From Fistulifera solaris (lineage: Eukaryota; Bacillariophyta; Bacillariophyceae; Naviculales; Stauroneidaceae), in assembly GCA_030295235.1 (NCBI GenBank), contig AP026131.1:1364001-1428000 (forward strand): DNA of 64,000 bases. The letters run 5' to 3'. How positions within the stretch are numbered: the stretch's first letter is position 1; each line of letters begins with the position of its first letter. Position numbers and translations under genes: made by a program. This document shows positions 11,163-22,416 of this stretch, piece by piece. The notes under the pieces were generated by a model, which was not told the DNA's origin, searched no databases, and was given only the letters and a program-made list of their open reading frames with translations.

Positions 11163-14100
11163 ATGAGAAGCAAGCGATTGGGGCGATTGCAACTATCACT
11201 ACTGGGATGCGTCCTCTTGGCACACCATTCCGTCGTTCATTCGCAACCCGAAGGCACTATTACAATTCCTCCACGGATCCTGGAATGTCCGCAAGATGAA
11301 AGGAATGTAGTGGACTGCCCTGTCGTCGGTACATCGACCTCTTTCGAGATTACTACGGCGATTCGACTGCGGAGAAGTTCCGATGTCTGTATGTTATTCA
11401 ACAACCTGGGCGAACCGATGGCTCGCAGTTACGATGGACATGCTTGGGAAGCTTATTTCAATACCGCGACGCCACAAGCTTCACAGATATCGTGTGATTG
11501 CTCGACTTGTATCCTGCAAGGCTTGCCGGCGGGGGAATATCAATTAATTTCGCAAGCTCATACACGGGCGCCGGTCGATGAATATGCACGCTTTCTGGAA
11601 CAGGCTACCTTTGGTCCTCGTATGGTCGATTTACAATCCTTTACCAGTCCCGAAGAATGGATTTTGGAACAAATGGAATTGCCCATGACATCGCATCGTG
11701 CTATCTATCGGAGACACTGGAATCATCGTTTTCCGCATTCGTCGTATCAAGGAGTGGTGACACATCCCTGTGCGTACGGAACACGATATCGACAAGCGGC
11801 CTTTTCTGATAAAGACTGGAAAAAATACATCACAATAAGAACCCTTTCCGATAGTCGGAAAGAATTGTCCATCGATGGACATGTTCGCACCGTCATTGAA
11901 GCACGTACACTTCATATTCGGCCTCCGGAAGAAGGATTCGAAATCGGTGATGGCGAGTAAGTAGTATCCAATAAAAAAACATTGGGCAAATCGTTTGAAT
12001 CCGTCGCTCAAACCTTCCCATTTCACAGTTACGCCATTTGTCAACGACTGCGTGCAATTGTGGGTTCTGAATTGCATCTCTTGCATCCGGAATCAGGGAA
12101 TTGTTTTCATTTGTATACAGACGGAGTGGCGAAAGGGGTACCAGAAGTCCATTTGCCCGGTACCGAAAGTCAATCCGAAGTGATAGTCAATTTGCCGGAA
12201 GAACTTGTGCAACCCATTGATTCGCAGTATTACAATGGGTCGGTTTCCGAATTATTTGTGGCGGGCGCATTGAATGATCCGGTCTGTGCCACTTTACCGA
12301 ACGTTACGGGGATACCCGAACAATCTGTTTTCGGTTTGTATCAAGGGAAATATTATATACACGATCCTCGCTATGTGGTGTTGGACAATACGTTGGAATC
12401 ACCGAACACAGATGGGAGTGCGGTGCGTTTGACTCAAGGTGCCGAAGATGAGCTGTATCGAGTCCGATGTAGCAGTGCTCCGATTACATTCGTCAATGAA
12501 GCCTTCTGCACCATAGCGCAAGATTCGGCCTGTGTTTCTTCCGAATTCGATACACGCGTTTCCGTCGACTTGACGGTGGATACATTCAGTGCGGCTTATC
12601 CCGAACGTTACGTCTATGCCGTAACTGGATTACGGCAAGATCCGGCAGTCGTGCCCACGCCCTGTACTCCAGGTGCTATTTCACGATGGATACCGGTGGA
12701 TGGTGCGATCTGTGCGAGTACATGGGTCATGGCGCAAACCCAGGAAGCACTGGCACGATTAATTCGTCGATCGACCGACCAAAATAAGCTATTGCGCGAC
12801 GTTTTGTTTCCGCAGTTAAGCGAGCCCTTCAATTGTGACCAGGCCGATGTCCAAGAATACGACTTCTCTGTTCTCGTCGATGGCACGTGTTGGCAAAACG
12901 TTCATCCTTTGCACTGGCAAATATTCGATTTCACCGAGTGGGTAGTGAATCATCCCGGTGGGGCAAGTTCAATTCAACAATTCGCGTTGGACGGAACTTT
13001 TATTTTGAAATTCCCAGATTGGCACGAGATGGATCGTTTCTACACGACAACCGAGAGCCAAGGAATCGTTCGTTTAGGTCGCCTGGGGGATTCGATTGTG
13101 TTGGCTGATTCACCGCCCGCCGCCGATGCCTTTGCAAGTGTGAAGAGTACTACTCGCGTCGGTTCCACTCTTACGTGTGGTAGTCCGTTCGAAGTAGCCA
13201 ATGAACCGTCCCTAGGTGGTAGTATGTATCAAGGGGGGATTCGACGGAGCGACTGAGTACAATGACACCACTATCGAGGAAGACTTGGAACATCAGAGAA
13301 CGAGCGTTTGGATGGACGTGGCTTTGACAGCGCCCGATCAGTTGCGGCAAAAGATGGCTTGGGCTCTCAGTCAGATCTTTGCTGTTGGTCCAACAGCTAT
13401 CGAGGCGTGGTTCTCAAGTGAGAATTTTCTCACCTTCTATGACATTTTTGTTCGGCACGCGTTTGGAAATTATCGAGATGTGTTGAAGGAGATGTCGTAC
13501 AGTCCGCTTATGGCCGAACAATTAACGTTCTTGAACAATCAAGGGACAAATTTTGTTTTTTCAGATCAGAAAATACTGCAATCACCCGATGAGAACTTTG
13601 CGCGAGAAGTTATGCAAATTTTGTCTGTAGGAGTCTATTTGCTTAACAATGACGGGACGTGGGTGCTGGACGGGAACGGCAATCCTGTCCCAACCTATTC
13701 AAATGCAGACATTGTGGAATACTCCCGAATGTGGACGGGATTCCAGCAACAGGTGATTCGCGGGAACGTAGAGTCGTGGTCCATGTGTAAGTGTGATTTT
13801 TGCTGCGCAAGAAGAAGGATCGATGTGAAGGACTTTCTAACGTCGCTTGATTCAGGGAAAGGAAGTCTGGTCGATCCGATGATGATTAATATTCGTGCGC
13901 GCGACAATTTGCCGAAGGTACGTAGAAGCTGCCCATCAGCTTTCTTTTGTGATCTAAAGTCGTCACTTACACCCACGACAGATGGGATTGAATCGAACTT
14001 ATGTTGGCGACGGTTACCCGCTCTGCAAGCATTTGCCGGCCCAACACTTTTTGAAAATCGGAGCAACCTATCGATTACTAGGATCGACGCCAAATCCTCG

Positions 14101-17100
14101 TTTGCTAGCCGAGCACGAGACGTGGTACAATAGCACTACCACGAAACGTTTGAAGCTTGCGCCAGATTCGGCTCTGTTTGCAAAACTGTGCCAACCTTCG
14201 GAAAATGGTAGTTGTCAATACAAAACTGTCATTGAGCTCGATGAAAATTTGGTGTGCACGGGTGTCGAATGTGATGTAGACTCGCTACGAATCATTGAAG
14301 TCACCGATGGATTGTTTTACGAGTACACTCGTCGACCATGCGTGGAGCAAGCATTTTATAGTGACCCTTCCATGATGCGTCTTAATTGGCACATCTTTTT
14401 CTGTGGGGATCCTGAAGTGGAGTCGGGATCCGTTGCTTGTTGTGACGGCGATAATGATGGTGCAACGATGGAATTCAATTTATTTGACGGAGAACGAACG
14501 ACTTATGCCACCGCCGAGCAGCGATGCACCGAAAATGGTAAAAATCTGTGCCGAGTTCCGTGGTGGGAGTGTGACAACTGCGATGTAAAATTAGGCGTAT
14601 GGACCAACATGGATTGTGCACTTCAAGTCAAGATTGGTCTCGATGGCAAAGTGGGTATTGTGCATCATGTGGACGTGGAGGAGGTTGATCTCGAGCATAT
14701 TCATTACAATGTCCGCCAAGACACCAAAACGACCTTTCGAGTGGATTGGGAGGGACCCATTGACGTGTTTCTAGCATCGTATGAAACGGAATGCGTTGCA
14801 CATGGATGCACGCGAGATTCGTTCGATAATCTCTGCTTATGCCCAGTTTCAGTCAAAGAAAGCCAAGTGTTTACGTCGCCCCCTACCAGAGACGAAGTAT
14901 TAGATCAGTTGACCATTGGATCCTTTTCTCCCGATATCTTGGACGAAACGTTCCAGAAAAATGATCTGGGAAACGGCGTCCACATGTACTCCACCGATGG
15001 TCAACTTTCCGCTCGCTCGATTTTCGAAGTTAAAGATAAGCTGAATATTGTGCACTTGCGAATGAATATGAGATCCACCGTTACGGTGGGGTCGAAGAAC
15101 GCTATGTCCTTTCGAAATCCAGTTCATTTTATGTCTTTGATTTACCCCGAGCTGCGCGATGCGGTTTATGAGACCGATGTCGGGCTTGATCATTATATGG
15201 TAAGTCGACAAATGATACCTGGTGAACGATGATTTATACATTGGTCGCTAACTCAATCCTCTATCATGAATTCGAAGCAACACCCAAATACAGCTCCCTT
15301 TGTATCCATTCGCTTGCTACAACGTTTCGGAATTTCCAATCCGTCACCTCGTCTTATCAAATCGGTAGCAGCTGCATTTGTTAATGGACGATATTATTCA
15401 GCGGATGGCATGTCTATTGGTTCCGGAGAATACGGCGACTTGGCCGCAACCATTGCAGCCATTCTGTTGAATCGTGAGTCGCGCACTGTGGCACTAGATG
15501 CGGATCCGACACACGGTTCACTGCAAGAACCGTTCCTTCGTCTGCTTCGCGCCATGCGCAGTCTCCAATTTCAACCTACTGAAGATGCACCTTTTGTTTG
15601 CTTCGCTGTCCCCTTGAACGATGCAATCGGACAGCAGTCTCACAAACTTCCTGACATATTTTCTTTCTTCAAACCCGAATATGTTCCTTCGGGTACGTAC
15701 TTCTTTGCGCGGCGTGGAAACGTAGCCCATCCGGCGCCTCGACCCTCACATTCGCTCGCTTCATATTACAGGTCCCATCGGAAATGCGCATCTGTATTGT
15801 CCGGAATGTATGGTACAATCCGGGCCCCGAGCTGTCGCATTGATGAACGGTTTAAATACGTTGGTCAAATACGGTCTCCGCTCCGATTATGGTGGTTTTG
15901 GTTTTCCCGAGGTAGGACCGTTTGTCCAAGGCGACTACAATGCATCGCAGGGCTTTTTGACGCATCAGCCGGATGCTGCTCTCAACTCGGTTCAGGTGGT
16001 CGACGAGTTGGCCACTTTGTTGACAGCGGGTCGTTTGGATGCCGCGAAACGGAGCAAATTGGTTGCATTGTACGATACCGCCGTTTCGCGTTTGGAAGGA
16101 TTTTTGTCCATCCTTCAAGTCATGATGATAACACCCGAATTCCACACGACCGGTTTGTCGCAAAACACGGGAGGGGTCATGCCACCCGCCGATCCTGTTG
16201 TTCCCAATACGAAGCCGTACAAAGCGGTCATTTATCTCATGTTGGAAGGTGGTATGGACTCGTACAATATGTTGGTACCGCAAGTGTGCAGTGGGGCAAA
16301 TGCGGCCGGGGTGACGGTCGATCAGCAATACCAACAAGAACGCGGGGAATTGGCGTTAGAAGAAGATGCGCGTGGCGTTACTATTGAAGCACAGGGACAG
16401 CCGTGTTCGACCTTTGCCCTGCATGACGAATTAACGTTATTTAAAGAACTGTACGACGCTGGTGAATTAATGTTCTTGGCGAATGTCGGGACCGTCGACG
16501 AATCAGACATTACAAAAGACAATTATATTGAAAAGACACGATTCCAATTGTTCGCACACAATCACATGCAAGTCGAGGTGAAGACAGTGGATCCAAAAGT
16601 AACAGACCGTGGGACGGGTGTTCTAGGTCGTCTGGCGAGTGTTTTACATGATAAAGGATACGCTACGGGTTCCACTTCGATTGACGATGCTTCCGTGACC
16701 GTCCAAGCCGCGCAATTACGGCAACCGATGCAACAGATTGTGAGTCGCATGGGTGTGGCGACATTCGATGAAAAACCCGAAACCGAAACGGTAAACATGA
16801 AACAATTTGCCGAAGAAGTGAATGCTCAAGCCGGGGCATACGATTCTCTGTTTGGACAAACTTGGTCGGCGCAAATCGTGAATGGCATCCGTGATGCGGA
16901 TTTACTCGAGAGTCAGTTAGAAACGACGCAATTGGGAGACCACTGGCCAACAGAATCGTGGATTTTGGCCGATTTTGGATACCATTTCAATACGCTGGCG
17001 CGACTAATTCAAGCTCGGACGCAGCGTGGTGTCGAACGCGATGTATTCTATATGGAAAGTCTAGCTTGGGATCATCACACCGGAATGAAAGCGGATTTAC

Positions 17101-17525
17101 GACGCAAATTCGGTTACATGAATGAAGGTTTGGGCTGGTTGGTACAAGAACTGAAGGAACAAGGCGTCTGGCAAGATGTAACCCTGGTCATCGCATCGGA
17201 ATTTGGTCGAACTCTCACACCTAACTCCGGTCAGGGATCCGATCACGGATGGGGTGGTCATTATGTAATGATGGGCGGTGATGTTCAAGGAGGACGCATC
17301 GTCGGTGATTATCCTACGGATTTAACGGACACGGGCCCTCTGAACATTGGACGGGGACGCATCATGCCGACTATGAGTTGGGATGCTGTATGGAACGGTG
17401 TAGCACAGTGGATGGGTGTTACGGAAGAGGTTGAGCTTGAAGCCATTCTTCCGAATCGAAAAGCATCTACCGGAGGCTCGTTCATGGATTTGATGACTGA
17501 AGCCGACCTGTTCAAGGCCAGATAG
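11163..17525 (+). CDS. Secreted DUF1800 - cytochrome b5 - DUF1501 fusion protein (about 2000 aa)
   Basis: Six exons: 11163-11956, 12029-13786, 13856-13917, 13982-15199, 15278-15692 and 15772-17525. All introns are GT-AG, 64-79 nt. One extra G in the run 13233-13238 must be removed to keep frame. Residues 1-27 are a signal peptide. The DUF1800 N-part (ARFLEQATFGP) sits near 142-185, then a long insertion. At about 540-620 is a cytochrome b5-like fold with NHPGG and a second His in FPDWHEMDRF, so heme ligands look present. DUF1800 resumes at 640-850 (QSPDENFAREVMQI), is split again by a Cys-rich insert, and ends with HPNTAPFVSIRLLQRFG near 1278. DUF1501 occupies about 1565-1990 (EGGMDSYNML, ASEFGRTLTPNSGQGSDHGW). 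In bacteria DUF1800 and DUF1501 are usually adjacent genes for exported proteins of unclear function; DUF1501 is sulfatase/phosphatase-like. Function here is unknown. Confidence 0.85.
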
Positions 17526-18408
17526 TTTAATTTGTTTGTTGAAAAATAATAGAAGCATTTCATAATTCTATAAAACTCCCAATCTTGACTCGCTAAAATG
17601 TTACTTCCCGTCCATGTTTATATTAGTACAGAAACTTTTGGGCGGTTAAAACCATACGATCAACAGAAACAATCTGTGTCACCACTACGAACACGACGCT
17701 ATTTTTGGATGCTTTACAATTGTATAGTTCAGTTCCAGCAGTAGTGTGTCTCTTTTCAGAGGGAGAGAGTACGGTTCTTCAAATGAAAATGACACAGTGT
17801 GGCTAACTGACAGCTGCGCCAGTTGCATTCGGTCGCACGCTGTTGTCACCTCCACCATCGAAAGCTAGTTGTCGTTTCAAGAAAGAGACTTCCGCTTATT
17901 TCGAAATGCTCGATTCTAAGTCCATCCGCGGGATGATTGTTGCTTTTGTTGGTCCGTGATAGTAATTGAATCAAAAGAATAGAATGAATCCGAATAGTGA
18001 GTGCCCTTATTTCCCGTGCAGTTTCGAAAACACTTTTGAAATAGGCAACTGACGAATTCTCTCTTGTTTCGAAATGACTAATCTCCGTTGTGAGTCACGG
18101 ATCTTAAATCGAAACCTTGACAGTACTATACAATAAAACGTGCTCTGCTTCGCAGAAACCTGCTTACGTCATCCTCATTCATCTCCCACCCTCCAAAACT
18201 GCTCGAGCCCATTTCCGATCTTCACGTTGCAATGACAAAAGATTCAATCAAAATGTGCTCGAGCAATATTCATTTGTCGCCTCCATTGATTTGCCCTTTT
18301 TGACACGATTGATTGCTGGATGGAGCTAAAATTGATACGATTCCTTTCACGCTCCGCGGGGTAGACAAAAATCACAAAATCGTCGCAACAAATAATAACG
18401 CCAAAACG
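17526..18408. other. Intergenic
   Basis: About 880 bases with no supportable gene, repeat or RNA. Presumably the 3' UTR of the DUF1501 fusion gene and the promoter of the YHYH gene. Confidence 0.4.
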
Positions 18409-20330
18409 ATGAAATACTTGTTGTGCTCCTTCTTCTTACTCAACACGGTGAAGGCCGCTGAGTTGTCGGGTTACTTGATTGACAAGCAATGCATTGCGTT
18501 GTGTACCGGTGCATCACCAACGGCACCGTGTGCACCCGATGGCATCAACGTCTTGTATACGCCGCAACTGCACACGGGTTGGTGTAAGTTGTTGCCCCGA
18601 TGTGTTGCTTCCGGTTACGTTTTGTTGAGTGACACTCCCGATAGTGACGGAATACATCCCATTGTGCTCGAATTGGCCGGTAATGAATCCCAAGCCACGA
18701 CTGTCCAGTACATTGAAGGTCAGACGTCGGGTCCGTTTCCGAAAGTCGTCGTGCAGTACGATGAAACGATAGCGGAAACGAGTGAGGCTGGATATCCTTT
18801 GGCGTTCAATGCGACGATTCAAGATACGTGGGATGATTCCTATTATGCGGGGACATCAACGCACCAAGTTTTGTGTGAAGATGCGACGCAACCCAACGTT
18901 GAGAGCAACAATTTGTGCTTCCGATCCGATGTTTTGGTGACGCTTCGGTCGGATACCTATGTGATCGAAAGCAACGGATGTCCGGATCATCCGAACATGC
19001 AAGGAAGTACTGGTACAGTCGCCAATCCTCAAGGTGATTTCGTTGTTCCGGGTAGAAATGAGACAAGCACTGAAGGTGGATGTGGTGCCTGTGGCTCATG
19101 CGGTGCCGGATGTGGATCTTGCTCGGCGGGCTGTGGTGCCTGGTGCGACGCTGGATGTGGATCTTGCTCTGCCGGGTGTGATGCCGGATGCGACGCTGGA
19201 TGCGGTGCTTGCTCGGCCGGATGTGACGCTGGATGCGGTGCTTGCTCGGCGGGATGTGACGCTGGATGCGGAGCCGGATGCGGTGCTTGCTCGGCCGGGT
19301 GTTACGCCGGCTGCGGCTCTTGCTCAGCAGGATGTGATGCTGCTAGTGCCAATCGGTTCTTGCAAGGTTGTGATGCAGGATGTTCGGCTTCTTGTGGTGC
19401 AAATGCGACCACGGGATGTGGTGCTGGATGTGGATCGTGTTCGGCTGGATGCGATTCCAACTCGACTAGCTGCCGCGCGGCTGGATGTGGTGGTGGATGT
19501 TGTGCAGCAGGTTGTGGTGGATGCGGCGCAGCGGGATGTGGTGGATGCGGTGCAACTGGATGTGGTGGTAATGGCGACTGTCACACCGAATCGCACGGCA
19601 CCTATGACCCCATGTACCAGCATTACACTATGGTCATTCCGCAAGAACCGGGCACTCCAGGTGAACCCACTTACTTGAAGGACGACGATGTGGTGGGCAT
19701 CATGAGCAACGGCATATTGCTTGACACTCACAAGCCTACCTGGAGTTACGACAGTTGCAATGGTCACTCGGACAAGAAGCACCAGTATCATTACCATTTG
19801 CCTCCAAAATGCTTCTTGGAGTCACTCGGTATCGAGTTTGCTGAGAGTCCCGACTGGTGGAAAGATGGGGATCAGGTCCGGCGAGTATGCTGACATGGCC
19901 AACCAGTTCCCTGTGACGGGCCCGGCAAGTCCTGTCATTGGATGGGCGTGATGGTTTCCCCATTTTTGGAATCTCCACGATGACCAAGGCCAGCTGATGC
20001 TACCGTGCTGACTTGGATGAATGTAACGGAAAGGAAGACAGCTCGGGCAATTATGGATACTATATGACCGTCGATCCTCCCTTTGCTCCCGCCCCGTGTC
20101 TTCGTGGAGCAGTGGGTTCGTTCAGTTACTTTTCGACTAAGAAAGCATGCCCCAAAGATGGTATTGTTAACACGATTTTGGATGGCCCCGCCATAGCCGC
20201 ATGTGAGACCGTTCCCTTTGCGGATTTGGCCAATTGTGAGCCTGTCGTCGACGAAACTCCCGAAGAAAGTAGCTGTCGTGGGCGCCTCATGACAGCCTCC
20301 GTGGCGTTCGCTCTTGTCGCTGTGATGTAA
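18409..20330 (+). CDS. Secreted Cys/Gly-repeat YHYH-domain protein
   Basis: ATG 18409 begins a clear signal peptide ([16 protein letters not shown]). Residues 20-220 form a Cys-containing extracellular module. At 19078-19590 about 170 residues are built from [13 protein letters not shown]-type repeats, with roughly every third residue Cys. The YHYH domain follows: [45 protein letters not shown]. The C-terminal half of the domain is present but split over several frames between about 19870 and 20010 ([54 protein letters not shown]). The tail ([14 protein letters not shown]) is hydrophobic, possibly a GPI signal. Four indels in 150 bases is more than elsewhere, so decay of this copy is possible. 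YHYH proteins are secreted with no established activity; the Cys repeats suggest a cross-linked or metal-binding surface protein. Confidence 0.7.
19078..19590 (+). repeat. Cys/Gly-coding tandem repeat
   Basis: Imperfect 12-39 bp units coding for [13 protein letters not shown] in sense. Sub-segments recur nearly identically, but reverse-complemented, inside both DUF6824 genes: 19102-19130 equals the complement of 31959-31987 (29 of 29 bases). Confidence 0.85.
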
Positions 20331-20646
20331 ATCACTCATATGCATTAATTTCGTTTTTCTGATAAGAAGTTTAGTTTTAATCTTTGACACACGTTTGCTA
20401 TCTTAGATGTGTGGCGGGATGTGTAGGGCGAGACACAATTTTCTGTCTCCACGTTAGCTTGTCCAGGTATAAGCGGTGAACATCTTTAAACCATGCAAAC
20501 CCATCTGAAGATGTAAGTAAACAATGCTCATTCCTGTTCAACTTCGACAATGGGTGCTTTAAAAACGAATCTGCTGAAAGCATCTGCTGAGTTCGCAGTC
20601 CCCCTTGTACTACAAAAATTTAGAGTGAACAAAAACAAAACGTGGG
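20331..20646. other. Intergenic
   Basis: About 315 bases between the YHYH gene and the target-site duplication of the Harbinger element. I see nothing in it. Confidence 0.4.
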
Positions 20647-20910
20647 TAAGGGTCTATCTTATCGGACGAAAAATCGGTCCATGGACGCGTCCATGGACCC
20701 ATTTTCGTCTGTTCTCATCCGTTTTTTGACTTTTTGAATGTCCGCATGGACGTTCGAGCGTCCATGGACGTCCATGGGTCCACCGTCCACGGAACGGGTT
20801 TTCAGAACATGAATGAACCTTTTCTCATTATTTTTCGTGCGGTACTAAACAAACATTTCATCGTCATCTCCCTTCATTTGCACAAATCGATCGTTCTTCC
20901 ATCAATTACA

Positions 20911-22359
20911 ATGTCTATCAACAGTTCTATTGCAAGTACTGACAAAGACAGCAGCGACTGCGAGAGCATGAACACCGCTATGCAGATCGCGGTTGCGCAA
21001 GGCGACATTATAATGTCGACGACGCAAGGCATTGTGTCACGCAATACCGATAACGCGCCACCTCCGGATGTTGTTGAAGTCGCTCACCCCTTTCTGCAAG
21101 AAGAGGAACTGCATTTGACCCAGAGGAGTTTTTTAAGCTTACTACCAAGGATGTGGTCCTTGGTGATCAGCCGATCTACAGGTATGACATCAACAAGAAA
21201 CAGGCGATGTCCCGCTTGATCAGTATCGGTCCCTATCCTATTCTTGATATAAGAGTTGAATACCTACGGCCATGGGTGGTGAAATACGAAATTGAAAAGG
21301 CGAAAAACCCAAGGGCGATTTGGTGCTCGCCATCATTCAACACAAAGAGAATGGGTGTTACAAACCCAAGCCTGCTCCAACTACTGCACCAACGCTCACT
21401 AGTGCAGGTTCTTTCAACAAATGTCGTATGATAAATGCAATGATTGATCCTTCGGTCCGTAATTTGCCTGACTGGAAGAAGAATAAGACGGCTGCTGACA
21501 TGACCGAGAAACGGATTATCGGAGAAGAGTGTTTGAAACAGGTCAGAGCTTTGTACAACGACAAAGAAAAGTGCAATGAACCGGTCAAAGAGTTTTCTTG
21601 GGCTTCGGCAAAACATGATGCTGGTGAATTTCGTGCAAGTCTCGACTTCAAACTGACAAAGCATCTTACTACGGTTCAGGATGTGCACGCAAAGATGACC
21701 GCACTTGCGAATGAATACAATCAAGCTTACCAAAAATGGAAAGGCAAGACTACCAAGCGCTCGGGGCAACATGACGTAGCGAAAGAACCTTTCGAAGACA
21801 TGCATTTCAACACGCCATGGCTTGTTTATTGTCATTCTGTTGCAGAGAAGCATCCGATCTTTGCTCAGGCTACGCGTCGCGAGTTTCCACCAGGTGTAGG
21901 AGTGTGCTCAAGCAATCCCCGTACCGCGGTAAAGCCGCCACCGCAGAAGAAGGCAAAGCAAGCAGCGCCAATCGAAGCGACTACCGTTGATGAAGAGCTT
22001 GTCAAATCATCGCAAGGTGTAGCAAAATACGTGGCTGCAATATTGGATGAAACCAAGAAGAAGAATTTGCGTGAGCGAAAAGATAACTTGGCAAAGCAGA
22101 TAAAGGAGAGTGAGGCGGAAGTTCGCAATATTCTCGAAAAAAAGGCAAAACGGGACGCTCGGCTTACAAATCCTATAAGGAGAAAGCAGTCAAGAAGCTA
22201 GCTAATAAAGCTGCAGCCGAAACTTCAGATGACGGCGTCGCTGTCACTCAAAACTCGGTGAAGACGGATACAACCGAGTTCAGTGCCATCAAGGATTTGT
22301 TTTCGAAAGAAAACGAGAAAGAGCAGGTCGAACTTGAGCTCGAGGAACTGAACAAGTAA
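20911..22359 (+). CDS. Harbinger accessory (DNA-binding-like) protein
   Basis: Start at ATG 20911 (MSINSSIAST), stop TAA at 22357-22359, about 480 residues if frame changes near 21130 (T6 run), 21310 and 22180 are bridged. Acidic N-terminus, a middle region (FDPEEFFKLTTKDVVLGDQP, IYRYDINKKQAMSRLISIG), a central helical domain (PDWKKNKTAADMTEKRII), and a C-terminal Lys/Glu-rich coiled coil (AAILDETKKKNLRERKDNLA). Harbinger elements typically carry a second, Myb/trihelix-like protein that moves the transposase to the nucleus and binds the ends; position and size fit that role, but I cannot point to a clear Myb motif. It ends 57 bases from the transposase stop. Confidence 0.6.
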
Positions 22360-22416
22360 TAGATAGTCTTCCAATTTATTTTCCTATAAAATTTACATTA
22401 TATTACTCTGCAAAGG

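Noticed and set aside
11163-17525. Bacterial contamination, suggested by DUF1800/DUF1501
   Set aside because: Five short GT-AG introns that restore the frame exactly, and flanking diatom genes.
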